Source of the DNA: Arthrobacter sp. C2
GTDB taxonomy: Bacteria; Actinomycetota; Actinomycetes; Actinomycetales; Micrococcaceae
Length of the DNA: 64,000 bases
NCBI GenBank assembly: GCA_024207135.1
Contig: CP042428.1
Span: forward strand, 1,612,001 to 1,676,000
Reading direction: 5' to 3'
The stretch's first letter is position 1. Every line of letters starts with the position of its first letter. Shown here piece after piece: positions 18,994 to 28,870 of the stretch. The position numbers and the translations under genes were made by a program. Under the pieces are notes generated by a model. It did no database searches. It was not told the DNA's origin and saw nothing but the letters and a program-made list of their open reading frames with translations.

Positions 18994-19449
18994 TTAGAGC
19001 TCTACTGCAGAGCCGCCGGCTGCGACGATCTTTTCCGACGCGGACGAGGAGAAGGCGTTGACCTTCACGTCGACCTTGACGGTCAGTTCGCCCGAGCCAA
19101 GGACCTTGACGGGCTCGTTCTTGCGAACGGCGCCCTTCGCGACCAATGCCTCAACGGTGACTTCGCCACCTTCGGGGAACAGCTCCGAGATCTTGTCCAG
19201 GTTTACAACCTGGAACTCGACGCGGAACGGGTTCTTGAAGCCGCGAAGCTTCGGAAGGCGCATGTGCAGCGGCAACTGGCCACCGGCGAAGCCGGCCTTG
19301 ACCTGGTAGCGCGCCTTGGTGCCCTTCATACCGCGACCAGCGGTCTTGCCCTTGGATGCCTCACCACGACCCACACGGGTCTTGGCGGTCTTGGCACCTT
19401 CGGCCGGACGCAGGTGGTGTACCTTCAATGCGTTTTCTTTTTCAGCCAT
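18994..19449 (-). CDS. rplO: 50S ribosomal protein L15
   Basis: Late-assembly large-subunit protein. The 151-residue product has [20 protein letters not shown], the glycine-rich [35 protein letters not shown] and the C-terminal [20 protein letters not shown]. It ends the spc-type operon; its ATG is 2 nt from the rpmD stop. Confidence 0.98.
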   Translation of the reverse strand: MAEKENALKVHHLRPAEGAKTAKTRVGRGEASKGKTAGRGMKGTKARYQVKAGFAGGQLPLHMRLPKLRGFKNPFRVEFQVVNLDKISELFPEGGEVTVEALVAKGAVRKNEPVKVLGSGELTVKVDVKVNAFSSSASEKIVAAGGSAVEL

Positions 19450-19451
19450 GA

Positions 19452-19658
19452 CTACTTCGCCTCCTCAACCTTTACGAGGTGCGGAACCGTGTTGACCATG
19501 CCTACGGTGACGGCGTCGGCGGTACGGACCACGGTGTGGCCGATGCGCTTCAGACCGAGCGAGCGAAGGGTGTCGCGCTGGTTCTGCTTGCCACCAATGG
19601 TGGACTTAATCTGGGTGATTGTCAGAGTCGCGTCGCTAGGGACAATGTTCTTCGCCAC
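19452..19658 (-). CDS. rpmD: 50S ribosomal protein L30
   Basis: The 68-residue product reads [20 protein letters not shown], then [20 protein letters not shown] and a terminal [12 protein letters not shown], the canonical small bacterial L30. The start is GTG 19658, 2 nt after the rpsE stop, with AGGT about 10 nt upstream inside rpsE. The longer ATG-initiated frame overlaps rpsE and was rejected. Confidence 0.96.
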   Translation of the reverse strand: MAKNIVPSDATLTITQIKSTIGGKQNQRDTLRSLGLKRIGHTVVRTADAVTVGMVNTVPHLVKVEEAK

Positions 19659-19660
19659 TA

Positions 19661-20368
19661 TTACGCACCTGCCTTCTGGTTCTGGATGTTCCACAGCATC
19701 TGTGCCGAAACAACTTCTTCCAACGGCAGGCCACGACGTGCTGCCACTGCCTGAGGCTCTTCAAGGGCCTTCAGTGCGGCAACGGTGCCGTGGACGATGT
19801 TGATCTGGTTGCTCGAGCCCATGGACTTCGACAGGACATCGTGGATGCCTGCGCATTCCAGTACGGCGCGGACCGGACCACCGGCGATAACGCCGGTACC
19901 CGGAGCAGCCGGACGCAGGAGGACAACGCCGGCAGCGGCTTCACCCTGCACCAGGTGCGGGATGGTGGTGCCGACGCGGGGAACGCGGAAGAAGGACTTC
20001 TTGGCTTCTTCAACGCCCTTGGCGATTGCTGCCGGAACTTCCTTGGCCTTGCCGTAGCCAACGCCAACGAGACCGTTGCCGTCACCCACAACCACAAGCG
20101 CGGTGAAGCTAAAGCGACGACCACCCTTGACAACCTTGGATACGCGGTTGATGGCTACAACGCGCTCAAGGAACTTGTCCTTGTCATCGTTGCGGCTGTC
20201 CTTCTGGTCGCGGCCACGGCCACGACCCTCGCCACGGCCACGGCCTTCGCCGCCACGTCCACGGCCTTCGCCGCGAGCGGCTCCGGCCTTGTCAGCGGCA
20301 GGAGCAGTCGCGACTGCCTCAGTAGCTTCAGACACCTGAGTTTCCTTCTTGTTAGTTGCTTCGCTCAC
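19661..20368 (-). CDS. rpsE: 30S ribosomal protein S5
   Basis: Decoding-fidelity and helicase protein at the mRNA entry. The product is 235 residues. The conserved part (about 65-235) includes [40 protein letters not shown] and the C-terminal [20 protein letters not shown]. The first ~60 residues are low-complexity: an Ala/Glu segment, then Gly-Arg repeats ([20 protein letters not shown]). GTG 20368 overlaps the rplR stop by 4 nt. Confidence 0.97.
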   Translation of the reverse strand: MSEATNKKETQVSEATEAVATAPAADKAGAARGEGRGRGGEGRGRGEGRGRGRDQKDSRNDDKDKFLERVVAINRVSKVVKGGRRFSFTALVVVGDGNGLVGVGYGKAKEVPAAIAKGVEEAKKSFFRVPRVGTTIPHLVQGEAAAGVVLLRPAAPGTGVIAGGPVRAVLECAGIHDVLSKSMGSSNQINIVHGTVAALKALEEPQAVAARRGLPLEEVVSAQMLWNIQNQKAGA

Positions 20369-20736
20369 AGTGCCAGCCCACCTTCGCGTGCACCGTCAGC
20401 AACAGCTGCCACGCGACCGTGGTACTTGTTGCCGCCGCGGTCGAAGACCACGGATTCGATGCCGGCAGCCTTGGCGCGCTCGGCGACGAGCTCACCAATG
20501 CGCTTGGCCTTGGCGGTCTTGTCACCGTCGAATGCGCGCAAGTCAGCTTCCATCGTCGACGCGTAAGCAACGGTGATGCCCTTGCTGTCGTCTACGACCT
20601 GAACGAAAATGTGGCGTGCGGAGCGGTTGACGACCAGGCGCGGACGCACCTCGGTGCCGGTGATGCGCTTACGAACACGCAAGTGGCGACGGCCGCGTGC
20701 GGCTGCCTTGCTCTTACCCTTGATTCCGAGAGCCAT
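20365..20736 (-). CDS. rplR: 50S ribosomal protein L18
   Basis: 5S rRNA-binding protein. The 123-residue product has [40 protein letters not shown] and [20 protein letters not shown], all standard. Its stop overlaps the rpsE start, and its ATG is 2 nt from the rplF stop. Confidence 0.98.
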   Translation of the reverse strand: MALGIKGKSKAAARGRRHLRVRKRITGTEVRPRLVVNRSARHIFVQVVDDSKGITVAYASTMEADLRAFDGDKTAKAKRIGELVAERAKAAGIESVVFDRGGNKYHGRVAAVADGAREGGLAL

Positions 20737-20738
20737 GG

Positions 20739-21275
20739 TTACTTACCAGCCTTTCCGACCTTGCGGCGGATGATTTCGCCAGCGTACCGAACGCCCTTGC
20801 CCTTGTACGGGTCAGGCTTGCGGAGCTTGCGGATGTTGGCGGAAACTTCGCCAACCTGCTGCTTGTTGATACCCGAGACGGTGATCTTGGTGTTGCCCTC
20901 GACAGCGAAGGCAATGCCCTCGGGAGCCTCGACAACAACCGGGTGCGAGTAGCCCAGGGCGAACTCGAGGTTCGAGCCCTTTGCTGCAACGCGGTAACCG
21001 GTACCGTGGATTTCGAGCTTCTTTTCGTAGCCTGCGGTGACACCGATGATCATGTTCTCGATCAGGGTACGGGTCAAGCCGTGCAGCGAACGCGAATCGC
21101 GTTCGTCGTTCGGGCGGGACACGGTCACGGTGTTCTCTTCGAGAACAACAGCGATCGGGCTTGCTACGGTGTGGTTCAGTTCGCCCTTGGCGCCCTTGAC
21201 GGTGACAACGTCGCCATCAATCTTGAGCTCAACGCCGGCAGGAACAGTGATCGGAAGACGTCCAATACGTGACAT
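20739..21275 (-). CDS. rplF: 50S ribosomal protein L6
   Basis: Large-subunit protein near the sarcin-ricin loop and factor-binding centre. The 178-residue product has [20 protein letters not shown], the C-terminal signature [20 protein letters not shown] and a basic end KVGKAGK. It lies between rpsH and rplR. Confidence 0.98.
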   Translation of the reverse strand: MSRIGRLPITVPAGVELKIDGDVVTVKGAKGELNHTVASPIAVVLEENTVTVSRPNDERDSRSLHGLTRTLIENMIIGVTAGYEKKLEIHGTGYRVAAKGSNLEFALGYSHPVVVEAPEGIAFAVEGNTKITVSGINKQQVGEVSANIRKLRKPDPYKGKGVRYAGEIIRRKVGKAGK

Positions 21276-21296
21276 GGTTTCTTTCTCCCTTTCCCG

Positions 21297-21695
21297 TTAC
21301 CAGACGTAGGCGAGGACTTCCCCACCTACACCCTTCTTGGCTGCCTGGCGGTCCGTGAGGAGACCGGAGGACGTGGACAGGATTGCAATGCCGAGGCCAC
21401 CAAGGACGTGCGGCAAGTTGGTGGACTTTGCGTATACACGCAGGCCCGGCTTCGAAATACGGCGAACGCCAGCGATTGAACGCTCGCGGCTCGGGCCGAA
21501 CTTCAGGGTGATGGTCAGCTTTTTGCCGACCTCTGCTGCTTCTTCAACGAACGAGCCGATGTAGCCCTGTTCCTTGAGGATCTGGGCAACGCGCACCTTC
21601 AGCTTCGACGACGGCATGGAAACCGTGTCGTGGTAAGCCGAGTTGGCGTTGCGCAGACGAGTCAGCATATCTGCGACAGGATCTGTCATTGTCAT
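21297..21695 (-). CDS. rpsH: 30S ribosomal protein S8
   Basis: Primary 16S rRNA-binding protein and, in many bacteria, the spc operon autoregulator. The 132-residue product has [40 protein letters not shown] and the signature [23 protein letters not shown] 21695 fits the AGGG ribosome binding site better than ATG 21689. Only 62 bp separate it from rplE, so the usual rpsN/rpsZ (S14) gene is missing. Confidence 0.98.
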   Translation of the reverse strand: MTMTDPVADMLTRLRNANSAYHDTVSMPSSKLKVRVAQILKEQGYIGSFVEEAAEVGKKLTITLKFGPSRERSIAGVRRISKPGLRVYAKSTNLPHVLGGLGIAILSTSSGLLTDRQAAKKGVGGEVLAYVW

Positions 21696-21757
21696 TTGGG
21701 CTTCTGCCCTTCCTCGCTACGGTTTCCGCGCAAGCGCGGACCTGCAACGTAGTTGAT

Positions 21758-22327
21758 CTAGTTGGCGGTCTTGAACGGGAAGCCCAGGGCCTTGAGCAAG
21801 GCGCGGCCTTCGTCGTCGGTCTTCGCGGTGGTCACTACGGTGATGTCCATGCCGCGAACGCGGTCGATGGAATCAACATCGATCTCGTGGAACATCGACT
21901 GTTCCGTGAGACCGAAGGTGTAGTTGCCGTTGCCGTCGAACTGCTTCGGGCTCAGGCCACGGAAGTCACGGATACGCGGCAGTGCCAGCGAAACCAGACG
22001 ATCCACGAATTCCCACATGCGATCGCCGCGAAGCGTTGCGTGGGTACCAATCGGCATGCCTTCGCGCAGCTTGAACTGTGCGATCGACTTGCGTGCCTTG
22101 GTAACCAACGGCTTCTGGCCGGTGATGGCGGTGAGGTCGCGAACTGCGCCTTCGATGAGCTTGGAGTCCTTGGCGGCTTCGCCGACACCCATGTTCACAA
22201 CAACCTTGACCAGGCCCGGGACCTGCATCGGGTTGGCGTAGTTGAACTCGTTCGTCAGGGTTTCGCGGATTTCGGCGTTGTACTTGGCCTTAAGGCGAGG
22301 CTGGATGTTCACAGCTGCTTCAGTCAT
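21758..22327 (-). CDS. rplE: 50S ribosomal protein L5
   Basis: 5S rRNA-binding protein forming bridge B1b to S13. The 189-residue product has [53 protein letters not shown]-type [17 protein letters not shown] and [20 protein letters not shown]. Its ATG overlaps the rplX stop by 1 nt (TAATG). Confidence 0.98.
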   Translation of the reverse strand: MTEAAVNIQPRLKAKYNAEIRETLTNEFNYANPMQVPGLVKVVVNMGVGEAAKDSKLIEGAVRDLTAITGQKPLVTKARKSIAQFKLREGMPIGTHATLRGDRMWEFVDRLVSLALPRIRDFRGLSPKQFDGNGNYTFGLTEQSMFHEIDVDSIDRVRGMDITVVTTAKTDDEGRALLKALGFPFKTAN

Positions 22328-22671
22328 TACAGTGCCTTTCCGGAAGACTTGGCGAAGCGAACACGGACGGTCTTGGACACGCCGTTCTTCTCCACGGTTT
22401 CCTCGCGGAAGCCAACGCGGGTCGGCTTCTTGGTTTCCGGGTCAACGATTGCGACATTCGAGATGTGCATCGGGGCCTCAACGACCTCAATGCCACCGGT
22501 CTGCGTGCCACGCTCGGTCTGGCCGGCCTTGGTGTGCTTGGTGACGCGGTTGACACCCTCAACAAGAACGCGCTGCGCTGCCGGGAATACCTTCAGCACC
22601 TTGCCCTGCTTGTTGCGGTCGGAACCGGCGATGACCTGAACGAGGTCACCCTTCTTAATCTTTGCACCCAT
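22327..22671 (-). CDS. rplX: 50S ribosomal protein L24
   Basis: Assembly-initiator protein of the large subunit. The 114-residue product starts [20 protein letters not shown] with the KOW motif [20 protein letters not shown], followed by [20 protein letters not shown] and [20 protein letters not shown]. It is tightly coupled to rplN (2-nt gap) and rplE (1-nt overlap). Confidence 0.98.
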   Translation of the reverse strand: MGAKIKKGDLVQVIAGSDRNKQGKVLKVFPAAQRVLVEGVNRVTKHTKAGQTERGTQTGGIEVVEAPMHISNVAIVDPETKKPTRVGFREETVEKNGVSKTVRVRFAKSSGKAL

Positions 22672-22673
22672 GG

Positions 22674-23042
22674 TTACAGTACCTCCGGAGCCAGGGAAAC
22701 GATCTTCATGAACTTCTTGTCGCGAAGTTCACGACCCACCGGACCGAAAATACGGGTGCCGCGGGGCTCGCCGTCAGCCTTGAGGATGACAGCTGCGTTC
22801 TCGTCGAACTTGATGTAGGAACCGTCGACGCGGCGACGCTCCTTCTTGGTGCGAACGATGACAGCCTTGACGACGTCACCCTTCTTTACGTTTCCGCCAG
22901 GGATTGCATCCTTGACGGTGGCGACGATTACGTCGCCGATGCCTGCATAGCGACGGCCAGAGCCACCGAGAACACGAATGGTAAGGATTTCCTTAGCACC
23001 GGTGTTGTCGGCAACCTTCAGTCGCGATTCCTGCTGAATCAC
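22674..23042 (-). CDS. rplN: 50S ribosomal protein L14
   Basis: Large-subunit protein in the L14/L19 cluster facing the 30S. The 122-residue product has [60 protein letters not shown] and [20 protein letters not shown]. The start is GTG 23042 with AGGAG. It heads the second half of the cluster behind a ~260-nt leader, because an unrelated gene (23411-24394) separates it from rpsQ. Confidence 0.97.
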   Translation of the reverse strand: MIQQESRLKVADNTGAKEILTIRVLGGSGRRYAGIGDVIVATVKDAIPGGNVKKGDVVKAVIVRTKKERRRVDGSYIKFDENAAVILKADGEPRGTRIFGPVGRELRDKKFMKIVSLAPEVL

Positions 23043-23233
23043 TTTTTACTCCTGTCGTCTCGCTGGTTCTCCTAGGGAGCCTTGCGGAACGGATATGGTC
23101 CATCTCAGCTTCCGCTTACCCCCACCTCCATACACAACGGTTCAAGGCGCCCGAGGGCGAGGAACAGTTGGTGCTGGGGAAGCAGGGCCGAGGCGTTAGC
23201 TCAGAGCTATGCCGCACAGCTTTCCGGGCCCGT

Positions 23234-23271
23234 AAAAAACCCTCCGGCTGCACTATGCATCATGGCGGAGG
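23234..23271 (-). terminator. Attenuator-like intrinsic terminator upstream of rplN
   Basis: CCTCCG/CGGAGG closes a stem with a TGCA-TAG-TGCA inner hairpin and is followed on the minus strand by GTTTTTTAC. It lies about 140 nt past the stop of the 23411-24394 gene and about 190 nt before rplN. It is therefore either that gene's terminator or an attenuator downstream of the rplN promoter. Confidence 0.75.
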
Positions 23272-23307
23272 TGGATAGTCTCCAGACATAACGCGCACAG
23301 AATAAAA

Positions 23308-23337
23308 AGTCTACCGCAAGAATGCGTGATCCCGAAA
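23308..23337 (-). promoter_or_regulatory. Candidate rplN promoter
   Basis: TTTCGG (23332-23337) and TAGACT (23308-23313), 18 bp apart. The -10 and spacing match the rplM, tuf and tRNA-Trp candidates; the -35 is weak. A start near 23301 gives a ~260-nt leader containing the terminator at 23234-23271. Confidence 0.45.
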
Positions 23338-23410
23338 CCGTGTGCTATGGGGCAACAGGGGGTCCTTGGTCACATGAAACGGCCCAATTCGGGTGCAGAT
23401 CGCCAGTCGC

Positions 23411-24394
23411 TCACCGGCAGGTGGCCAGCCTGGCCACGATCCCGTGGTGGTCGGTGCCCGCCACCGCAATGAGCCCGGAGTCAATGACCCCAAGGCCGCG
23501 CACCAGCACGTGGTCGATCGCGGCAAAGGCGGGAACCGCGCCGTCGGCCGGCCAGGTGGCGGCGGCCAGGGGCCCAAACGCCGGGGAGGCATCGGAAAAA
23601 CCGTGCGCCAGTGCCCGGAACCGGGGGTGGGCCCTGGTGGCATTGAAATCTCCCGCCAGCACCAGCGGCAGATCGGTGTTTTGCCCCGCCCAGCTTTCCA
23701 CCGCGGCCAAGGTGGTCGCCCAGGATGCCGGGCCGTGGGTCGGCGGCACCGGATGGATCCCGGCCACGCGGATCCGCCCCGCCCGCGGGAGGTCGATGAC
23801 CGCCACCGGTATGTCAAAGAGGGAGCCGTCCGCTTGCCGGGCCGCCGGAGCCTCGGAATGTATCGGGTGGCGCGAGAGGATGACGGTGTCCACGGCGCCG
23901 CCGGTGACAACGGACCCGGTCCGGTGGGTGTAGTCCCACTGCGGCAGTGTGCCGGCCAACGCCTGCAGCATCGGCTCGCTCGCCTCGACCAGGACCAGCA
24001 CATCCGGGGCGGACGCCGTGATGGCATCGGCAAGCACCGAGGGATCGGCATTCCCGCGCCCCGCGTTCAGGGACAGCACTGTCACCGGCACCCCCGGTGT
24101 ACAAGTTCCCCCGGCACCGGGTTGGAGCACCGGGACCAATGAAACGGCCGCGCTGACCAGCAGCACCGCAGCGGGAACCCAGACGCGTCGAAAGAGCAGA
24201 AACAGGCCAAGTGCCAGCGCGGCCAGGCAGAGGGCTGGCAGCAGTGCCTGGAGCACCGCCAGGGACCTGGAGTCCCCGAGGTCCAGGTGCGGCAGGAGCG
24301 CCAACAGCGCCCCGGCAATGACCACGGGGAACAAGCCACGGGTCTTGGGTGCGCGGCCGACCTGCACCTGTCCCGCTCCGGAGTTGGCCATCAT
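23411..24394 (-). CDS. Membrane-anchored endonuclease/exonuclease/phosphatase-fold protein
   Basis: The 327-residue product has three hydrophobic helices in the first ~90 residues (FPVVIAGALLALLPHL, LAVLQALLPALCLAALALGL, VWVPAAVLLVSAAVSLVPVL), then an EEP domain. Visible EEP motifs are VTVLSLNAGRGNAD, LVLVEAS, LVLAGDFNAT, AIDHVLVRGL and the terminal GTDHHGIVARL, so the metal and catalytic residues appear intact. The domain probably faces outward and could cleave nucleic acid, phosphodiester or phospholipid; the substrate is unknown. ATG 24394 follows GGGGAG; a GTG four codons upstream is possible. It sits alone between the rpsQ terminator and the rplN promoter, splitting the ribosomal cluster. 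Confidence 0.85.
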   Translation of the reverse strand: MMANSGAGQVQVGRAPKTRGLFPVVIAGALLALLPHLDLGDSRSLAVLQALLPALCLAALALGLFLLFRRVWVPAAVLLVSAAVSLVPVLQPGAGGTCTPGVPVTVLSLNAGRGNADPSVLADAITASAPDVLVLVEASEPMLQALAGTLPQWDYTHRTGSVVTGGAVDTVILSRHPIHSEAPAARQADGSLFDIPVAVIDLPRAGRIRVAGIHPVPPTHGPASWATTLAAVESWAGQNTDLPLVLAGDFNATRAHPRFRALAHGFSDASPAFGPLAAATWPADGAVPAFAAIDHVLVRGLGVIDSGLIAVAGTDHHGIVARLATCR

Positions 24395-24481
24395 GGTGCT
24401 CCCCACCCCTTGTGTTGAAGCCCGCCGATCCGGGACCGGGCCAAGTCCCCCATGCTACCGGCGGCACTCCCCCGCCGAACG

Positions 24482-24529
24482 CAAAACACCCCGGCACCGG
24501 CTGGATGAATCCAGCGGTCCCGGGGTGTT
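24482..24529 (-). terminator. rpsQ terminator (end of S10 operon)
   Basis: A 10-bp outer stem AACACCCCGG / CCGGGGTGTT and an inner CTGGAT/ATCCAG stem, followed on the minus strand by TTTTGCG. It ends the rpsJ-rpsQ transcript. Confidence 0.85.
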
Positions 24530-24569
24530 GAGCTTGGTTCACGTCTAAGTGAAAACCAACGAAAGGGGC

Positions 24570-24857
24570 TTACTTGGCCTTTTCGAGGATTTCCACGAGG
24601 CGCCAGCGCTTGTCGGCAGACAGCGGGCGGGTCTCGGCGATGAGAACGAGGTCGCCGATGCCGGCGCTGTTCTCTTCGTCGTGAGCCTTGACGTTCTTGT
24701 TGCGACGCATGACCTTGCCGTAGAGGGCGTGCTTTACACGGTCCTCGACGTCAACGACGATGGTCTTCTGCATCTTGTCGGAAACCACGTAACCACGGAG
24801 GGTCTTGCGGTCGTTGCGCTCTGCAGCTGCATCCACGACGTTATCCTTCTCGCTCAT
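24570..24857 (-). CDS. rpsQ: 30S ribosomal protein S17
   Basis: Primary 16S rRNA-binding protein. The 95-residue product has [40 protein letters not shown] and [20 protein letters not shown]. It is the last gene of the S10-type operon here and starts at a TAATG overlap with rpmC. Confidence 0.98.
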   Translation of the reverse strand: MSEKDNVVDAAAERNDRKTLRGYVVSDKMQKTIVVDVEDRVKHALYGKVMRRNKNVKAHDEENSAGIGDLVLIAETRPLSADKRWRLVEILEKAK

Positions 24858-25126
24858 TACTTGGCTTCCTTGCTCTTCTTGGTCTCTTCGACCGGCACTA
24901 CAACGTCGGGACGAATGCCCAGCTCGCGTTCGCGGAGCACGGTGTAGATACGAGCGATGTCACGCTTGACAGCCTTCAGGTTGCCATGCGATTCGAGCTG
25001 ACCGGTGGCCGACTGGAAACGGAGGTTGAACAGCTCCTCCTTGGCCTTCTTGAGCTCCTCGACCAGACGGGCGTTATCAAAGCCGTCCAGTGCTTCGGTT
25101 GCTAGATCCTTGGATCCGATTGCCAT
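24857..25126 (-). CDS. rpmC: 50S ribosomal protein L29
   Basis: Protein at the peptide exit that helps dock trigger factor and SRP. The 89-residue product has [20 protein letters not shown] and [21 protein letters not shown], plus a ~17-residue charged C-terminal extension ending ETKKSKEAK. It overlaps rpsQ by 1 nt. Confidence 0.97.
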   Translation of the reverse strand: MAIGSKDLATEALDGFDNARLVEELKKAKEELFNLRFQSATGQLESHGNLKAVKRDIARIYTVLRERELGIRPDVVVPVEETKKSKEAK

Positions 25127-25128
25127 TC

Positions 25129-25545
25129 CTATTCACCACCTTCGCGACGCACAATGCGTGCCTTCAACGGCAGCTTGTGGATTGCCAGGCGCAATGCCTC
25201 GCGTGCTACCTCTTCACTGACACCGGAGAGTTCGAAGAGAACCCGTCCCGGCTTTACGTTTGCGACCCACCATTCCGGCGAACCCTTACCGGAACCCATG
25301 CGGGTTTCGGCAGGCTTCTTGGTCAGCGGACGGTCCGGATAAATGTTGATCCAGACCTTGCCGCCACGCTTGATGTGGCGGGTCATTGCGATACGAGCTG
25401 CCTCGATCTGGCGGTTGGTAACGTAGGCCGGGGTAAGGGCCTGGATACCGTACTCGCCGAAGGCTACCGTGGTACCGCCCGAAGCTGCGCCACTCCGACC
25501 GGGGTGGTGCTGCTTGCGGTACTTTACTCGGCGTGGGATAAGCAT
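25129..25545 (-). CDS. rplP: 50S ribosomal protein L16
   Basis: Large-subunit protein that helps position A-site tRNA. The 138-residue product starts [20 protein letters not shown] and has [20 protein letters not shown] and [20 protein letters not shown]. Its ATG directly abuts the rpsC stop. Confidence 0.98.
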   Translation of the reverse strand: MLIPRRVKYRKQHHPGRSGAASGGTTVAFGEYGIQALTPAYVTNRQIEAARIAMTRHIKRGGKVWINIYPDRPLTKKPAETRMGSGKGSPEWWVANVKPGRVLFELSGVSEEVAREALRLAIHKLPLKARIVRREGGE

Positions 25546-26376
25546 TTAAGCCTGTCCTCCTTCTGCAACTGCTGCTGCGGGAGCCTCAACAGCCGAAGCT
25601 GCTTCTGCACCTGGAGCTGCGCTGCGCTCGGGGCGACGACGACGTTCGCCACCTTCGGGGCGTCCACCCGGACGTCCGCCGGGACGATCGCCGCGACCGC
25701 GGGCCGGAGCTGCTGCAGCCTGGGCTGCCAGTTCCTTCGAAGTTACGTCGCCCTTGTAGATCCAGACCTTCACGCCGATGCGGCCGAAGGTGGTCTTGGC
25801 TTCGAACTTGCCGTAGTCGATGTTCGCACGCAGGGTGTGCAGCGGCACACGGCCTTCGCGGTAGAACTCCTTGCGGGACATTTCTGCCCCGCCCAGACGA
25901 CCGGAGCACTGTACGCGGATGCCCTTGGCACCTGCGCGCATTGCCGACTGCATGGCCTTCTTCATCGCGCGGCGGAAAGCCACACGCGAAGCAAGCTGCT
26001 CGGCGATGCCCTGGGCAACAAGCTGGGCTTCGATCTCGGGGTTCTTGACCTCGAGGATGTTCAGCTGAACCTGCTTGGCGGTGAGCTTTTCGAGCTCGCC
26101 ACGGATGCGATCGGCTTCGGCGCCGCGGCGACCGATAACGATGCCCGGGCGTGCGGTGTGGATATCCACACGAACACGGTCACGGGTGCGCTCGATCTCC
26201 ACGCGGGCGATGCCGGCGCGTTCCATGCCAACGGTCATCAGTTCGCGGATACGGATGTCTTCTTTTACGAAGTCCTTGTAACGCTGACCGACCTTGGTGC
26301 TGTCGGCGAACCAGTGCGAAACATGGTCGGTAGTGATACCGAGACGGAACCCATGCGGGTTAACCTTCTGTCCCAT
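25546..26376 (-). CDS. rpsC: 30S ribosomal protein S3
   Basis: mRNA-entry protein with RNA helicase activity together with S4 and S5. The 276-residue product starts [20 protein letters not shown], has the KH-domain segment [20 protein letters not shown] and the C-terminal domain [15 protein letters not shown]. The last ~60 residues are an Arg/Gly/Pro-rich then Ala-rich low-complexity tail, an actinobacterial extension. ATG 26376 is fixed by the family N-terminus; the longer frame runs antisense through no conserved sequence. Confidence 0.97.
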   Translation of the reverse strand: MGQKVNPHGFRLGITTDHVSHWFADSTKVGQRYKDFVKEDIRIRELMTVGMERAGIARVEIERTRDRVRVDIHTARPGIVIGRRGAEADRIRGELEKLTAKQVQLNILEVKNPEIEAQLVAQGIAEQLASRVAFRRAMKKAMQSAMRAGAKGIRVQCSGRLGGAEMSRKEFYREGRVPLHTLRANIDYGKFEAKTTFGRIGVKVWIYKGDVTSKELAAQAAAAPARGRGDRPGGRPGGRPEGGERRRRPERSAAPGAEAASAVEAPAAAVAEGGQA

Positions 26377-26377
26377 T

Positions 26378-26743
26378 TTACTCTTCCCCACCCTTCTTAG
26401 GGGTTGCGACGACCACAGTGATGTGGCTCGTGCGCTTCTTGATCTGGTATGCCCGACCCTGAGCACGCGGCTGGAACCGCTTCATGGTCGGACCCTCGTC
26501 AACAAACGCTTCGCTGATGAACAGCTCGTCTTCGTTGAACGCGACACCCTCGCGGTCTGCGGCGGCACGGGCGTTAGCCACTGCCGATGCTACAACCTTG
26601 AACACTGGCTCTGAAGCTGCCTGCGGGGCAAACTTCAGGATCGCCAGTGCTTCGTTCGTCTGCTTGCCACGAACAAGGTTGACGACGCGCCGGGCCTTCA
26701 TAGGCGTCACGCGGATATGGCGCGCAATTGCCTTGGCTTCCAT
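26378..26743 (-). CDS. rplV: 50S ribosomal protein L22
   Basis: Protein whose beta-hairpin lines the exit tunnel constriction. The 121-residue product starts [20 protein letters not shown] and includes the hairpin segment [20 protein letters not shown]. No tunnel-macrolide resistance insertion is visible by eye. ATG 26743 is preferred over an upstream in-frame start because the conserved sequence begins there. Confidence 0.97.
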   Translation of the reverse strand: MEAKAIARHIRVTPMKARRVVNLVRGKQTNEALAILKFAPQAASEPVFKVVASAVANARAAADREGVAFNEDELFISEAFVDEGPTMKRFQPRAQGRAYQIKKRTSHITVVVATPKKGGEE

Positions 26744-26800
26744 TGCTTTCCTTCTCTCGTCTCTCGAAGAAGTGCTAAGCACTCGCTGAACCCTTGCGGG

Positions 26801-27082
26801 TTAGCGGCGCTTGCCCTTCTTGTCGTCCTTCACGTGGCTGCGGAACGTCCGGGTCGGGCTGAACTCGCCGAGCTTGTGCCCGACCATCGACTCGGTGACA
26901 AACACGGGGATGTGCTTGCGTCCGTCGTGTACGGCGATCGTGTGCCCGAGCATGTCGGGGATGATCATCGAACGGCGGGACCACGTCTTGATGACGTTTT
27001 TGGTGCCCTTTTCGTTCTCAGCAGCGACCTTTACAAACAGGTGCTGATCGACGAAGGGGCCTTTCTTCAGGCTGCGTGGCAT
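26801..27082 (-). CDS. rpsS: 30S ribosomal protein S19
   Basis: Head protein forming a complex with S13. The 93-residue product [20 protein letters not shown]... has [20 protein letters not shown] and [20 protein letters not shown], all canonical. It lies between rplB and rplV with short gaps. Confidence 0.98.
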   Translation of the reverse strand: MPRSLKKGPFVDQHLFVKVAAENEKGTKNVIKTWSRRSMIIPDMLGHTIAVHDGRKHIPVFVTESMVGHKLGEFSPTRTFRSHVKDDKKGKRR

Positions 27083-27094
27083 GTTTCCAGGCTC

Positions 27095-27934
27095 CTATCG
27101 CTTGTTCTTGCCGGTACGACGACGGCGAACAATCAACTTGTCGCTGTCCTTGTTGGGACGACGGGTGCGTCCCTCGCGCTTGCCGTTCGGGTTGACCGGG
27201 TGACGGCCACCGGACGTCTTGCCTTCGCCACCACCATGCGGGTGGTCAACAGGGTTCATGGCCACGCCACGCACGGTCGGGCGAACGCCCTTCCAGCGCA
27301 TGCGGCCGGCCTTGCCCCAGTTGATGTTCGACTGCTCGGCGTTTCCGACCTCGCCGACGGTTGCGCGGCAGCGCACGTCAACGTTGCGGATTTCGCCGGA
27401 CGGCAAACGGAGCTGGGCGAAGCGACCCTCACGGGCCACCAGCTGCACCGAGGCGCCTGCGGAACGAGCCATCTTTGCACCGCCGCCGGGACGCAATTCC
27501 ACAGCGTGGATTACGGTACCAACCGGGATGTTGCGCAAAGGCAGGTTGTTGCCGGGCTTGATGTCGGCATTTGCGCCGGCCTCAACGGTGTCGCCCTGGG
27601 AGAGCTTGTTCGGTGCGATGATGTAACGCTTGGTTCCATCAGCGTAGTGAAGAAGCGCAATGCGAGCGGTGCGGTTCGGGTCGTACTCGATGTGAGCGAC
27701 CTTTGCCGGCACGCCGTCCTTGTCGTGGCGACGGAAGTCGATCAGACGGTACTGGCGCTTGTGTCCGCCACCCTTGTGACGGGTGGTGATCTTACCGGTG
27801 TTGTTACGGCCGCCAGTCTTGTGCAACGGGCGAAGCAACGACTTTTCCGGAGTCGATCGGGTGATTTCTGCGAAGTCGGCAACGCTCGAGCCGCGAAGGC
27901 CCGGGGTTGTCGGCTTGTACTTACGGATTCCCAT
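27095..27934 (-). CDS. rplB: 50S ribosomal protein L2
   Basis: Primary 23S rRNA-binding protein close to the peptidyl transferase centre. The 279-residue product has [40 protein letters not shown], the signature [20 protein letters not shown] with the functionally key histidine, and a basic C-terminus RRRTGKNKR. Confidence 0.98.
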   Translation of the reverse strand: MGIRKYKPTTPGLRGSSVADFAEITRSTPEKSLLRPLHKTGGRNNTGKITTRHKGGGHKRQYRLIDFRRHDKDGVPAKVAHIEYDPNRTARIALLHYADGTKRYIIAPNKLSQGDTVEAGANADIKPGNNLPLRNIPVGTVIHAVELRPGGGAKMARSAGASVQLVAREGRFAQLRLPSGEIRNVDVRCRATVGEVGNAEQSNINWGKAGRMRWKGVRPTVRGVAMNPVDHPHGGGEGKTSGGRHPVNPNGKREGRTRRPNKDSDKLIVRRRRTGKNKR

Positions 27935-27964
27935 AGTTTAATTCCTCGTTAAAGTGGTCTCCGC

Positions 27965-28267
27965 TTAAGAAAGCGGACCGCCGAAGATGTCAATCGAGCC
28001 TTCCTTCAGGGAGACGATCGCACGCTTGGTAGCCTTGCGCGTCCCCCATCCGAACTTGGTGCGCTTGCGCTTGCCGGCACGATTAAGGGTGTTTACGGAG
28101 TCAACCTTGACCGAGAAGATAGCTTCCACGGCGTTCTTGATTTCCGTCTTGTTCGAACGCGGGTCAACGAGGAAGGTGTACTTGCCTTCGTCGATCAGAC
28201 CGTAGCTCTTTTCCGATACGACGGGTGCGATGACCACATCGTGCGGAGCCTTTGAGAAGGTGCTCAC
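27965..28267 (-). CDS. rplW: 50S ribosomal protein L23
   Basis: Exit-tunnel protein that docks trigger factor and SRP. The 100-residue product has [40 protein letters not shown] and [20 protein letters not shown]. The start is a GTG overlapping the rplD stop (GTGA), so the two are coupled. Confidence 0.98.
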   Translation of the reverse strand: MSTFSKAPHDVVIAPVVSEKSYGLIDEGKYTFLVDPRSNKTEIKNAVEAIFSVKVDSVNTLNRAGKRKRTKFGWGTRKATKRAIVSLKEGSIDIFGGPLS

Positions 28268-28866
28268 TTGGCTTCCTCCTTCTGGACCAGGGCATCGAAT
28301 GCGGCCTTGGTGAAGATGACGTCGTCGGAAACCAGCACATCGTAGGTGTTGAGCTGGTCTACGTACAGGACGTGGACCTCGGTGAGGTTGCGGACCGAAA
28401 GGGCTGCAACGTCGTTGGCGCGCTCGATGACTACGAGCAGGTTCTTGCGCTCGGACAGAGCGCGCAGGGTGGCCAGTGCTGCCTTGGTGTTCGGCGTGGT
28501 GCCTTCAACCAGGGCTTCGATGACGTGAATGCGGTTGTTGCGAGCGCGGTCGGACAGGGCGCCGCGCAATGCAGCAGCCTTCATCTTCTTGGGGGTGCGC
28601 TGGCTGTAATCGCGAGGAGTCGGTCCGTGGACAACGCCACCACCGGTCATGTGAGGAGCACGGATTGAACCCTGACGGGCGCGGCCGGTGCCCTTCTGCT
28701 TGAACGGCTTGCGACCGGCACCGGAAACTTCGGCGCGGTTCTTGGTCTTGTGCGTGCCCTGGCGAGCAGCTGCCAGCTGGGCCACGACGACCTGGTGCAG
28801 CAGCGGAACGTTGGTCTGAACGTCGAAGATCTCCGAAGGGAACTCGACAGTAAGTGCCTTAGACAT
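28264..28866 (-). CDS. rplD: 50S ribosomal protein L4
   Basis: Tunnel protein and, in E. coli, the S10 operon repressor. The 200-residue product has the extended loop [20 protein letters not shown] and [20 protein letters not shown], then [20 protein letters not shown]. Whether it autoregulates here is unknown; the long rpsJ leader is the place to look. Confidence 0.98.
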   Translation of the reverse strand: MSKALTVEFPSEIFDVQTNVPLLHQVVVAQLAAARQGTHKTKNRAEVSGAGRKPFKQKGTGRARQGSIRAPHMTGGGVVHGPTPRDYSQRTPKKMKAAALRGALSDRARNNRIHVIEALVEGTTPNTKAALATLRALSERKNLLVVIERANDVAALSVRNLTEVHVLYVDQLNTYDVLVSDDVIFTKAAFDALVQKEEAK

Positions 28867-28870
28867 TTAG

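Noticed and set aside
20160-20310. Tandem DNA repeat in rpsE
   Set aside because: It encodes the Gly-Arg repeat tail of S5 and is in frame, so it is protein low complexity rather than a mobile or CRISPR repeat.
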